64,000 bases of DNA, taken from positions 453,226 through 517,225 of the forward strand of contig BCIK01000022.1 in assembly GCA_039545295.1 (NCBI GenBank). Reading direction: 5' to 3'. Below the pieces are notes generated by a model. That model did no database searches. It saw nothing but the letters and a program-made list of their open reading frames with translations, and was not told the origin of the DNA. Made by a program: the position numbers and the translations under genes. Positions 12,624 to 23,510 of this stretch are shown here, one piece after another (the stretch's first letter is position 1; each line of letters starts with the position of its first letter). The stretch comes from Udeniomyces pyricola. Lineage: Eukaryota; Basidiomycota; Tremellomycetes; Cystofilobasidiales; Mrakiaceae.

Positions 12624-13827
12624 ATGCAATACCTCATCTCTGCCCTCGTCGTCCTCCTCGCGGCTTCGCTCGCCGCCCTCTTCCTTCACGGACATCGTGT
12701 TGCCCGGGTCCACATGTCCGAATGCGATGCCCTGGTACGTTGTCTACCTGCCCCTCCCCCCTCATCTTCCTCCCCCCGCTCATCAGTGTCTGACATCTGA
12801 CTGATATCCTAGTTCTTTGCTCGCCACACACACCACCGTGCAGTTGTCCCGGGCCGAGCAAGGTCGAGCCGGCCACTTTGCCTCGGACGCCGTCCTCACG
12901 GTGAGTAGCTTACCCTCTTCGATTCTTGATGTCATACCTTGTCACCATCAGTCATCAACTGACATGCAAACTCCTCGCAGGGCGACCTCAACGGGTCCCC
13001 GGCCCTCACCCAATTCTCTCAGGATGACGACGACGACTACGACGAAGAGGATGTCGCGATCGTGACGGCCGTCCGAGGGACCGTCTACCACTTCGCCGAA
13101 GTTAGTCATGATCACATCTTTCTCAGTCGAGCCGCTTTCACGATTCTGATCAGGACCTCTTGTGACTCACCTACTCCAGTCCTGCGACCTCGACCTCGAC
13201 CTCGACGCCGACGCCTCCTCGCTCGCCGACCCGGACTTCAAAGTCCCCATCGGTCAGGCCTTCCTCGATCGAGTCCGAGCCGAGGCGGCTGCTGCTCCCT
13301 TCCCTCGTCCCGGCTGGTCGCTCTTCGAACAGACGATCCCGGAGGCCGTCACCGCGCCCTCTTCCGTCGAGGGGGACGACGAGGAGATCCCATTCTACTC
13401 GTCGGTCTGGACCGTCCCCGTTGACTGGGACGCGTCCTCTATCCTTCCTCCGGTCGGGTCGCGAGGGGACGTGCAGGTCGGCACTGCGACCTGCACTACG
13501 GACGACGATGAATGCACCCCGAATTCGTCGTTCTACCCCTGCTTGACATCGCCGGCGTCTCTCATCACGGCATCCTCGTCGTCCTCCCTCGGCGAGCTTC
13601 TCACTCCGACCTCGTCCTCGACCTCGCTGCCTGACCTTAGCTACCGCAAGGCGCTCTGGGCTTTCGGCTTGCGTTACGAGGATGACGAGGATGTGGTCCT
13701 CGCAAAGGGACAAGACGATGAGGATGACGATGAGGATGTCGACGACTCGGATTCGGACTGGGACGAGTCCGAGTACGAGGAGGACGCCGTGATCTGCGTC
13801 GCACAGCAGATCCGCGTTCTCGCATGA
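12624..13827 (+). CDS. Acidic protein of unknown function, possibly secreted or membrane-anchored
   Basis: I do not recognise this gene. Good exons are 12813-12900, 12981-13100 and 13180-13827, joined in phase. They read through GHFASDAVLTGDLNGS, a DDDDDYDEEDVAIVTAVRG segment, CDLDLDLDADAS, a central VWTVPVDWD region with Cys residues (CTTDDDEC, FYPC) and a strongly acidic C terminus (DDEDDDEDVDDSDSDWDE) ending QQIRVLA. The first exon is uncertain. The ATG at 12624 gives a signal-peptide-like start (MQYLISALVVLLAASLAALF), but the obvious donor at 12735 puts exon 2 out of frame. A donor at 12716 (GTCCGA) restores phase, as would a start at 12727. Introns are 75-100 nt. There is no neighbour evidence for function. 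Confidence 0.5.
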
Positions 13828-14420
13828 TAGATAGCATGCCTTGCTTCCGGGATGCTATGCACCCGAGCATGCTATCGAACCACGGCGCCACAGGACTCAC
13901 GCGGTCGGCTCTCACCCATGACGGCCACCCGCCACGCCAACTCAACTACAAGCCACGACCTAGCGTAGCCTGCTTGCCATCTCATCACATACACTCGCGC
14001 GGATTGACCGGTCATCGATCTTGTCCGGCGGAAGTTAACGTACTGAAGACATGGAGGTATGAGGAGACGGTTGTTGAGAAATGGCTTCTTAATTCTTAAC
14101 ATTTTTTTTCTCCTTATTTTCTCTCTGTTTTCTTTTGGTTTTTGTGATCTCGTTTTTCTTCTTTTTTTTTCCTTCCCCTTTGCTCTACGATATTTTCCAG
14201 CTGTGATGTTTATGATCAAGAATATTTCTTCGATAATCAAACTGAAACTGAAAGCTGAAGCCAAGAGAATAGAATGATAGAATAACGGGCCAAAAGAGGC
14301 GATCAGTTACTTACCTGTGGCTGCTTCGAGTGACTATTAGTGACGCGCTTCGGTCTCTCCGTTCTCCCCGACTTCCATCGACCATATCCTTCCTAATCGC
14401 TCAACACCCCTTGCATCGAC
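13828..14420. other. Intergenic, AT-rich in the middle
   Basis: There is ordinary sequence to about 14090, then a T-rich stretch (14100-14260) likely to be UTR or terminator DNA, then the short PRP31 promoter. A repeated GCATGC-containing motif lies near 13835-13875 around the upstream stop codon. No gene is seen. Confidence 0.55.
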
Positions 14421-16966
14421 ATGTCTCTTGCCGACGAACTCCTACTCGACCTCGATGGCGACTCAGATGGTGCTCTTTCGGATCATGAGCAGACCGCTCC
14501 GCCTCAAGCGGGTCCTTCCTCCTTCAAACCTAGCGGCAGTGGCGGGGGTCTTATGCTTCCACCTCCCACACTTCTCTCAAAACGCAAAGCTCTCGAAGAT
14601 AGCTTAGACGGGAGCGGTATCGGAGACAACGATGGTGATGCTGACATGGAAGGGGCAGATGGTCTTGTCGAAGTACCGGAAGGAGGCGTTCGACCGACCG
14701 AGGAGCTCGACAAGGATGCGGTCGAGCAGATGGCTTTGGGAGAAGTTGACGATGTCAGGAAGGTCGCCCGGTTGCTAGGCTCTAAGAAGCTAGAGGACAC
14801 TCTCAGAGTAAGTATCTGACGTTGATGTCTTCAGGGAGGGGAGGGTTCTAAGGACGAGACCTCGCAGCTTGAGCTGAACCGGCGAGGCCGACCGTTCAAC
14901 CACTAACCAACCCCCTTTGGATCTACGAATCCCGTCAGGACATCGACCATTTTACTACCAATCCAACCCCGACAGACCTTACAGGGCCCGTCGAAGAAAA
15001 CCCCGAGTACGCTCTCATCGTTACTGCCAACAACCTTTCGGTAGATTGTGAAAATGAGCTCCTGATCGTACACAAGGTAAGCCCAATTCGAGTGGTTGCT
15101 GCCAGTCGCCTGCGGGCTTTTGTCAACACAATTTCACATCCAACGTTCATCACTGATCCATATGTGCTCATCATCGCATCACCAGTTTATCCGAGATCAC
15201 TACTCGCCTCGATTCCCCGAATTGGAACAGCTAGTTGCAGACCCCTGGCCCTACATGCACGCCGTCCTTTCTCTCGGCAACGCCTCGGACCTTACTAAAG
15301 TGCCTCTTCAGGGTGTCCTGGGGCCGGCCATCATCATGACGGTCTACATGACAGCGAGTGCGACACGAGGGCGGATGCTGACGGATCAGGAGTGGAACGT
15401 CGTCAAGAAAGGTTGCGACGCTGCGAGTGAGCTCAAAGAGGCGAGGGACAAGGTACGGACCTCTCATTCCTCGCATCATCGTCATCACGTGCGCATCATT
15501 CCGACTGACCTCTTGAGCTTTCTCTGGTCTTAGATCTTTGCTTACGTCGAGTCACGGATGAACATCCTCGCCCCGAACCTATCTGCCATCACTGGAACCT
15601 CGACCGCCGCTAAACTGCTCGGTGTTTGTGGAGGGCTGACTGCATTCGCCAAGGCACCTGCTTGTAACGTTCATGTACGTTTGGATACATAGCTCCTTTC
15701 TCTTATATAGTCATGTAACCTGTTGTACTGACATCTTTGACTTCATCCCTTCTTCCCCTCCTTCGTGGCTACACAAAGCAATTCGGCGCGGCTCGCAAGT
15801 CAACCGGATCTGGGCTAGGGTCTCACTCACAGCTTCGGCACACGGGTTTCATTTACCATTGCCCACTCGTTCAGAGCACTCCTCAAGAGTACCGACTAAA
15901 GGCCCAACGAACCGTTGGAGCCAAGGTTGTCTTGGCAGCCAGGATCGACCTCGAGCGAAAGGCCAGAGACGGTAAGGTCTATTTACGGCATTAGATTGAT
16001 CTGCAACTGACAGACAGGCCGACGAAGCTGACTTTTGGTCTATGGGTGGATCGTCCGCAGGATCGTATGGAGTTCAACTTCGAACCAAGCTGGAGGCTCA
16101 CATGAAGCGACTGGCCGAACCGGCACCGCTGAAGGTGACCAAAGCGCTTCCCAAACCAGATGAAGTCAAGAAGGCCCGTCGAGGAGGAAAGCGGTTCGTC
16201 CCCTTATACCTCGAATATAACACTATTCCGAACACGCTAACACTCTTCCAGATCAATTTGGACTGATGCTCGTTATCACTATGCACTTTTGTCTTCACAG
16301 AGCTCGAGCTGAGAAAGAGTCTTACGCCCAGACTGAGCTCGCCAAGCTACAGAACCGAATGGTGTTTGGAGAGGCCGAGGAAGAGGCCGAAGGATTCGGT
16401 GACGAGACCATTGGCTTGGGTATGATTGGCAAGGCTGGAAGCAAGCTTCGCCTTGGAGCTGGTGGTGATACTAAGAGCAAACGTACGTAGCCTTCCAATT
16501 TCTTTGTCTTGCTGGCTTCTTGGCTCATGTCGGTCTTGTCCTGATTCTCTTGCTAATCATGCCTTCTTCGTCCTCTCTATCTCACTTAGTGAAATTGACC
16601 AAGAAGAACAAGCTTCGTACCCAACTTCTCGGAGGCTCGGCAAGCACAAACCCGCTTAGTAACGATGCTCTCTCCGGAACATCGACCTCGCTGTCCTTTA
16701 CTCCAGTCCAAGGTGCGGAGAACCTGAATTTGTATCTTCTGCTCCTCTTGTCCGGTCGTCTCAGACTCATCTCTTTGTGACTACTTCCCAACCCCTACCC
16801 TGCTCATCTGAACCTCGCTCATCTAGGTCTCGAAATTGCCACACCCTCTCTGTCCGCCGCTGAGCGTGTCAAGGCGGCCAACGACCGCTGGTTCAAGGAA
16901 GGCGCATTCTCTCACGTGGTCAAGGGTAATGGATCCGGTGCGGCAGGTGTTCTCGGGAGGAAGTAG
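14421..16966 (+). CDS. PRP31: U4/U6 snRNP protein Prp31
   Basis: Nine exons: 14421-14807, 14939-15076, 15186-15452, 15534-15674, 15779-15971, 16061-16193, 16301-16482, 16590-16712 and 16827-16966. All junctions are in phase. The protein starts [14 protein letters not shown]. The NOSIC/Nop part reads [46 protein letters not shown] and [14 protein letters not shown]. The Nop domain proper contains [20 protein letters not shown] and [13 protein letters not shown], then [18 protein letters not shown]. The C-terminal Prp31 domain has [29 protein letters not shown] and [11 protein letters not shown]. Prp31 binds 15.5K/Snu13 on the U4 snRNA stem and holds the U4/U6.U5 tri-snRNP together, so it is essential for splicing. 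Length and domain order fit the family (about 560 residues). Confidence 0.96.
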
Positions 16967-18239
16967 GTCACTGACGTTACGTTCGTGACTGGATAATATG
17001 CATTGTACCCTTCCACTAGCCACTGACTAGCTCAGTGCTATGCCTGAGCTGCTCGCAAGACCCCTCTGCCCTGATGGAACGTTTAACATCGAACATTGAA
17101 CCACTAGGCATTCTGCGTGTTCAGCATCGCATTTCGTTGTTGTGTTGTATTGCCTATTATAACGTCTGAGTTGTCTGGATGTATGTCTCGATTTGATACA
17201 GTTCGTTCCGTAGTCGGTTCCGTATAAACGTTGCAGCGTGTCTGCATGCGTTATCATCATGTTCAGTTGTCAACATGCCAACACTTCAGATCCTCAGATT
17301 CCGGAAAGTGACGGTATGGTATGCCTTGTGATTGTGTCGGCCATCCGGCGATGTCAAGTGTTGATTATCTACGGCCTCTTTAGAATTGAGAGGACTGGAT
17401 AGGCAACCAAATTTACTTTTGGTTTGTCCAGACACCACTTCTTTTACTTTCGGCTCAAAGCGCAGATTTAACATCTGAAGCTCAGGTTTGGATCGCTCAG
17501 ATCTCAGATCTCAGATCCCAGATCCCAGATCCCAGATCTCTGACGTCGGACCTTGGTGCGTCGGATGCGGCCGCATATTACGGATCACCTTCCGCCCTGT
17601 TCGACCTGTTCCGCCGACCGCGAGGCACGCGTAATCGCCCTGTTTTGTGGCGAAAACGCGTCCATCACGTCGACGCGTCGAAGTCAGGTTCATTTATTCG
17701 GCAATCTCACGCGCGGATAGTCAATCGATCGTCGATCGAGGCCCGAGGCCTCGTTCTTCCCCCCCCCCCCNCCTTTCGACCGTTGTATCGTTCATCTCAT
17801 CCACATTCCTCCCTGACTCAACGCGTCATGATGCACAATCCTCCACTTTCTATCAAATCCATCTATTCTCGGTCGCGGTGGCGTCGCGTGTCGTCACAAG
17901 GATGTTTGTGAGCAGAGTTCGAACGCGTGCGGAGAGGTCTTCGTCTCCTTTGCTTGTTCGACTCAATCAGGCATCGGTTCATTCAACACCATCCTTCCCT
18001 CTTCTCTCCACCCGTCCCACCTGGTCTTGTCTCATCTGGTCTACCAAATCTTGAAGCTGGTCCTTCAAACAGATTGCTAGTCACCACCCACACGTTCTCA
18101 TCTTTTTCCAGTCACTGGATTGCTGGCATTTTCCCCCTTTCCTTCGACCGATATACTTCTCTGCTGTTTAAGCCGTCCCGGATCGATTCCACTCGTATTC
18201 CTCTTTCCTCCCTCGATCCCTAGACATCACGTGCCAAAA
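16967..18239. other. Intergenic with a small tandem array and a poly-C/N tract
   Basis: The stretch holds six tandem 7-mers CAGATC(T/C) at 17498-17539, a poly-C run with an N at 17771, and CT-rich DNA from 17780 that is probably the 5' region of the following gene. Short frames at 17645-18223 have no recognisable content. No gene is called. Confidence 0.55.
17498..17539. repeat. Tandem 7-bp repeat, six units of CAGATC(T/C)
   Basis: Six direct head-to-tail units of seven bases are visible, differing only in the last base (T,T,C,C,C,T). Confidence 0.9.
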
Positions 18240-21200
18240 ATGCTCTCTCTACTTTCGCTATCGATTTTTCTTCCCCTTCTATCTCACGCACACGTCGCAC
18301 TTTGGCATCCTGCCATGTACGGCCTCAATGACGACGGAAGCGGTCACGCCAATCAATCCGTCAACACCCAGGCACCCATCAACCCACTCTACAACCGCAC
18401 GTGGGCGAATGATCAGGTCGGAACGGGACCCAATGGAGTGGGCTACGGAGGATGGTGGTTCCATGGTGAGCGATTCAGTTGTACAACACAAAGGGAGGGG
18501 ACCATACGAAGATATATAGACAAGTGTTGATGTGGCATAAATTAATTGCGATAAGGGTGGCAACGGCCGGGCTGAATACAACATTGTGCTAACCAATCCT
18601 ACGTATTTACCCATATCCCTCGCTCTTGTTCCGGCTCTGAATTCTTTCTGTTGCTTGATCTTTTTGCGTTATAGGCAACATCGATCAACCTCCAGCAGAC
18701 GGTAAATTTTTAGAGCTCCCGGCAGGAGGTTCCGTTAATGTCGAGGTGAGTCCACCTTGACCCATTGTTCTACTAACTATGATTTTCGGACGTGTCATTT
18801 TCAGACTTTACTATATGATCGATTGGCTGACCTCTTTGCTGTTGATGAATTGTTATGGTCCCTCTTCGTGCTGTGGATTCAATAGATTGCTTGCAACAAA
18901 GTAAGTGTAGGCCTCTTCGATCGGCAAAAGGAGCAGCCGACTTTCTCATCCACCTCTCGTACGTGGATTCACAAGTTTGACTTATATCCGCCCTATAAAC
19001 ACACCTTTTTCTTTGTAGGCATTCAGCACGCTTGGTCCGAGTCCTGGGACATATGCATGTGGGAGCGAAGGACCACTTCACACAGCCGTACGTGATCGCT
19101 TTTTTTTTGTCATTCATCGTCACGCGCTCACATTTTTCTTCTTTACGTTCTATCGTCTACAGGACCGGTTCGTCAACAATGGTGGAGCTCCTACCTTTGA
19201 GACTCGAGGATGCGCACTCGCGATTGGATACAAAAGCGATGCCCACTTGTTGCAACCCGAGGATTTCACTGTCATCAGTACCAACAGGTCATGTGTTAGT
19301 GGGCTCCTCGCTTGATCTCTTTCCTCAACCAGATGATCTCAGCTTCCCTGATGATTCAGAGGCCTCATGAACAAAAGTTGATCAGTGTTGTTGTGGTGGT
19401 GTTTTCTTTTCTTTTCTTTTTTTTCTATCGCATTTCGCAGGCTTGGTACCGACAAGTCTCCTTTGACATCCCCGCCGATCTGCCCGCCTGCCCGCCCGGA
19501 GGTTGTCATGTATTCTGGCTTTGGATTCACGAGGCTGGCGACTATGGAGGAGACTCTAGACAGGTCAGTTTCTGGAAAAGAATACCTGTAGACTGAACAA
19601 TTAACACGATTCCGATCGGTCGAGAGATGGCGCTAACTTGTCGACTTGGAACCAATTTCAGTTCTACCTCACCGCATTACGAGCTCTGGTCACAAACGCG
19701 GTCAACACTGTTCCCCTTCCTGCCTGTTCGTCATTTTTCACTTATGCCTTCCCGTTCACTCCCCGATCGGTTCTGCCCTCGAGCTGTGGTTGACATCTCC
19801 CGTGCTATGTTTCCTATTTGCCATCTCACGTCAGCCAAACCCTCATGGAAATGTACCGGTGCTCCTGCATACTGTGCGATTGGACCCAAGCAGCCGTAAG
19901 TGACAGCGTGTTGGACTCTTCCAGATGAACAGTCGGATCGTCCATTGTTCTCATCTTCTTTTTTGTGCCCTATCAACTCCTTGTCTACTACTTTTTCGTT
20001 CAGACACTACTGGCAGCAGCTCGAGAGGAACAACATCTTCAACCCCAGTCAAGATCCTCCCTACTACAACGAGGACTACGGCATGAAGAACGGAGCTCAG
20101 ACGGACCTGTACACAACTTCATCGGTCTCTGATCCGACCAAGCTACCCTTCTTGGCCAACTGGACGAGTGCCGGTTGTTACTCTGATATCCAACACAACA
20201 TTGCACTCGATAACGGCACCGCGTTCGACAGCTTGTCGCTGACTCCCCAGTTTTGCATGGGAAAGTGCGAGTCCGAGGGATATACGATCGCCGCCGTAGA
20301 ATACAAGACGCAGTGTTACGTGAGGCTCTAGCGTTGACTCCTGGGCTGTGATCACTGCGATTCTCTGACGTACGCTGACTAAATGTTTACATTCTTGCGT
20401 GCAGTGTGGCAACGCAATTCGAGGTAGCATCAAGAAGCCTGACGCTCAGTGCAATATGCCATGCGGCGGTGATAGCGGCCAGATCTGTGGTGGCAGCTGG
20501 ATGTTTAACGTTTATACTCGAGTTCCCTACGCCACTGTTGACTCCTCTGCTACGACCTCTACCAACGGCACCAACTCTACTGCTGCTCCTGTCGCGACGT
20601 CCCCCTTACCCACCTCGGTCATTCCAAACTGGACGTCTCTTGGCTGCTACTCCGATATCAACCACAATATTGCCGTCGATGGTGGATCGTACATTGAGAG
20701 TGAGGACAATTCGCCCGAATGGTGCCTCACCCTTTGCCAGTCCCAGGGCTACTCGGTCGCGGGTCTTGAGTTCGCAGGTCAATGCTTCGTAAGTTTCTGT
20801 CCCTGTAGTACGTACGAATTTGCCTCCATGAACTGACGCATCTCGTCTGTCTTCTGCAGTGTGGAAACGCTTATCGAGATTCGCAAAAGATTGATGAGTC
20901 GCAATGCAACATGGCATGCAGTGGGGATGTAAGTGATCCTTCTGTCTACATTGATCAGAGACGGCAGCCAAAACAAGTCCTAAACGCAGCTTCTTCGCTC
21001 TTCATATGAACGTCCCTTCAGCCTTCGTCGGTTTGTGGCGGAGCCTGGACTTTCAATATCTGGACACTCAACTCAAGGGCCTCTGCCAACAGCACGTCGA
21101 CCTTGATTTCACCGAGTTCTACGTCCTCCTGGATCTCGGCATCGGCCACCATGATCTCATCGTCCGCTATCTCTCCCTCGTCCACTCTCAACTCGTCTTA

Positions 21201-22305
21201 TGCCTCAGCATCTGCGACCGCGTTCCCGTCTTCGTCTTTTTGGAACTCGTCGATGGAATGGAACTCGACCTCTTCTGCTGTCTCGACCGCTTCCCCGGCT
21301 GCTTCTCAAGCGTACCCCACAATGAGTTACGATAACTCCACTCTTCCTTGGGACAACTCGACCGTCATTGTCTCCAACACGACCATTCCTGCAGACAACT
21401 CGACCGTCATTGTCTCCAACACGACCATTCCTGCAGACAACTCCACTGTCGTTCCTTTCGTTCCTACTTTCCCTTCGGACAACTCCACTGTTATTTCTTC
21501 CAACACCACCCTTCCTTCGAACTGGAACTCGACCTCCAACAGCATGACTTCCAATGAAACGATGGCAACGGCGACGATCACTGCAATCGAGTCGAGCAGC
21601 ATGCCGACATTGACGTACGGCTACAACGCAATCTCGAGCGCCGTGGCACCGTCTTCGTTGCCTTCAACATACAACGAGACCATCGCCGCCCCGTCGTATA
21701 GCATGATCGCCAACGCTAGCGCTCTTCCCTCTGACACCATGTCGAACGCGACCGCTTATGTCTCGGCGACCTCGTACTGGAACGACTCTATCCCGTCCTC
21801 GTCTGCCGCCTCTGGCTTCTCTTCGATTGTATCCTCGGCTCCTTCCTCCGCATCACCCTTTGCCTCATCGGCTGCTCCTGTCGCTTCCTCTGCTGCCATT
21901 GTGGCTTCGTCCGATGCTCCCTCTGCATCGTCAGCCGCTTCCTTCGCTTCTTCGGCTGTTACTCTCGCGTCTTCTGCGGCTCCATCTGCTTCCTCGTCGA
22001 CGTCCATGTCTTCCGCCGCGGCTGCTACTTCCATCCCGATGACACTCGATCCCTCACCGACTCGGTGCCCCCTGACGCCTGCTCAGGCGTCTCTCCGAGC
22101 CCAAGCTTCGGCCGCTCAGCAGCCCAACACTCGGTCCGCCCTCGCTTTGCCATGGGCAGCAGCAGCCTCTCCGACCGGGACCTCGGTCTCAGACGCCGCT
22201 AGAGCGAGGCGGCGCAGTTCCATGCGAGATTTCACGACGACCCTCAGCAAGCGAACGCGTCAAAGTCGATGGTCGGTAGTACGAAATTGGTTGAGTCGGA
22301 AGTGA
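18240..22305 (+). CDS. Secreted AA14-type lytic polysaccharide monooxygenase with two WSC domains
   Basis: Twelve exons: 18240-18465, 18675-18745, 18886-18900 (15 nt), 19019-19087, 19163-19294, 19441-19563, 19662-19725, 19835-19895, 20004-20319, 20405-20788, 20860-20928 and 21022-22305, in phase throughout. A 17-residue signal peptide leaves an N-terminal His (HVALWHPAMYG), as required for the copper histidine brace. The catalytic part contains GGWWFHGN, KFLELPAGGSVNVEIACNKA, DLPACPPGGCHVFWLWIH and KCTGAPAYC...GPKQPHYWQQ...NNIF, the pattern of AA14 xylan-active enzymes. Two WSC domains follow (GCYSDIQHN...CGNAIRG...CGG and GCYSDINHN...CGNAYRD...CGG), then a ~400-residue Ser/Thr/Asn-rich tail with NST/NTT glycosylation sequons and a 14-residue repeat. 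WSC domains are wall-carbohydrate binding. No GPI-type hydrophobic end is seen. The product probably acts outside the cell on plant or fungal wall polysaccharide. Confidence 0.85.
21349..21450 (+). repeat. 42-bp tandem coding repeat in the Ser/Thr tail
   Basis: Two near-identical 42-bp units encode DNSTVIVSNTTIPA twice, followed by degenerate copies (DNSTVVPFVPTFPS, DNSTVISSNTTLPS). Each unit adds N-glycosylation sequons. Confidence 0.85.
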
Positions 22306-23510
22306 TCGAAAGTGGCGCTTTCCTTTGGTCGACCCCCTTTCGACGTCCTTAAATATATTCTTCATCTCGCCTTCCTATCTATCTTTACGATCTTTTTTTA
22401 GAGACCCATCTCGGTGTTTTAATCTTTTATTGGTTTTCTCGGGTTCTTCGCTGCGTGCATGTTTCCACCTTTTGGGCTGTCAGAGAACCGGCTTTCGCTT
22501 TCGCTCGTCTTTCATTTTTCTTTACATATCGTTTAGTTTCGTAATCATCGTTGTTGTTCTTTTGTTCACTCCCTCCCTCCTCCTCCCCTTCTTACTTATC
22601 TAAGAGACTCCACATCATCACGTATGAATCCTGTCCTAGCTAGCTAGTTCTCGCGCTTGTCCATTTGATTGTTAGACACAATATAATTATCATCACTGGT
22701 TGATACTCTTTCTTGTGCTAATTTGATCCAGAGACATCAAATCATGAAAAACCCGCTGCTGGGCGAGCTAGAAGATCTGCGTGTAGCTACAACAACAAAA
22801 AATTAGTAATTTTTATCTTCATCTCAGAGTTCGTTTCCCTAACTACGGTTTTTACGATCTGTTTCCTGGTCCAGCGCCTCTGACCGCTTGAAGTTGCTCA
22901 ACGAGCTGATCGATCATGCACGTCGATCATCCTGCCCATACTTCAAGCTTCAGGCCCCATCGCCCTTGACCACCACAATCTCTGCCGTCATCATTCACTC
23001 CGTCCTAGGCCACCACGTATAACAAGACCCGGCTTCTCTCAACTCTCTGTATACCGTCCGTAAGCCTCGTGCTCCGCTTGAATCAGTCGCGTTGCTGCTC
23101 TCTACCCCAGCGTCGCGTCCCCTAGCCTCACGCAGCAGCCTCGACGCGATCCCATCTCCGGACGTGTGAGTACTACATCTGTCTGTTTCATACTAGTGAC
23201 CGCATGTCTCTGTATATAATTTGTATCATTACCTGCTATCTTTGTTGCTCAGCTTACACGTCTGAACGTAATGATGGAAGAAGAGACGTAGATGATGCTG
23301 ATCCCGACAGTCTTACGGTACCTATATCTGCCTGTATACTGACCACGATTCTTTGAACGTTCTTCTTGATCCCACATATCTTGCTTCAAAACCTGGCCAC
23401 CTATCAGCTAGAGAAGGTCCTCTATATCACTTCGACTTCGCATTCTCTCAACTCGCCCGAACATCGTCATCCGAACCCATCCTGTTTCCGTCTCAATTCA
23501 CCCTCAAGCC
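22306..23510. other. Intergenic, T-rich then ordinary
   Basis: A T-rich 3' region (22320-22610) is followed by about 900 bp without a recognisable gene. Spliced 5' UTR of the following gene could lie at 23000-23500. Nothing else is seen. Confidence 0.5.
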
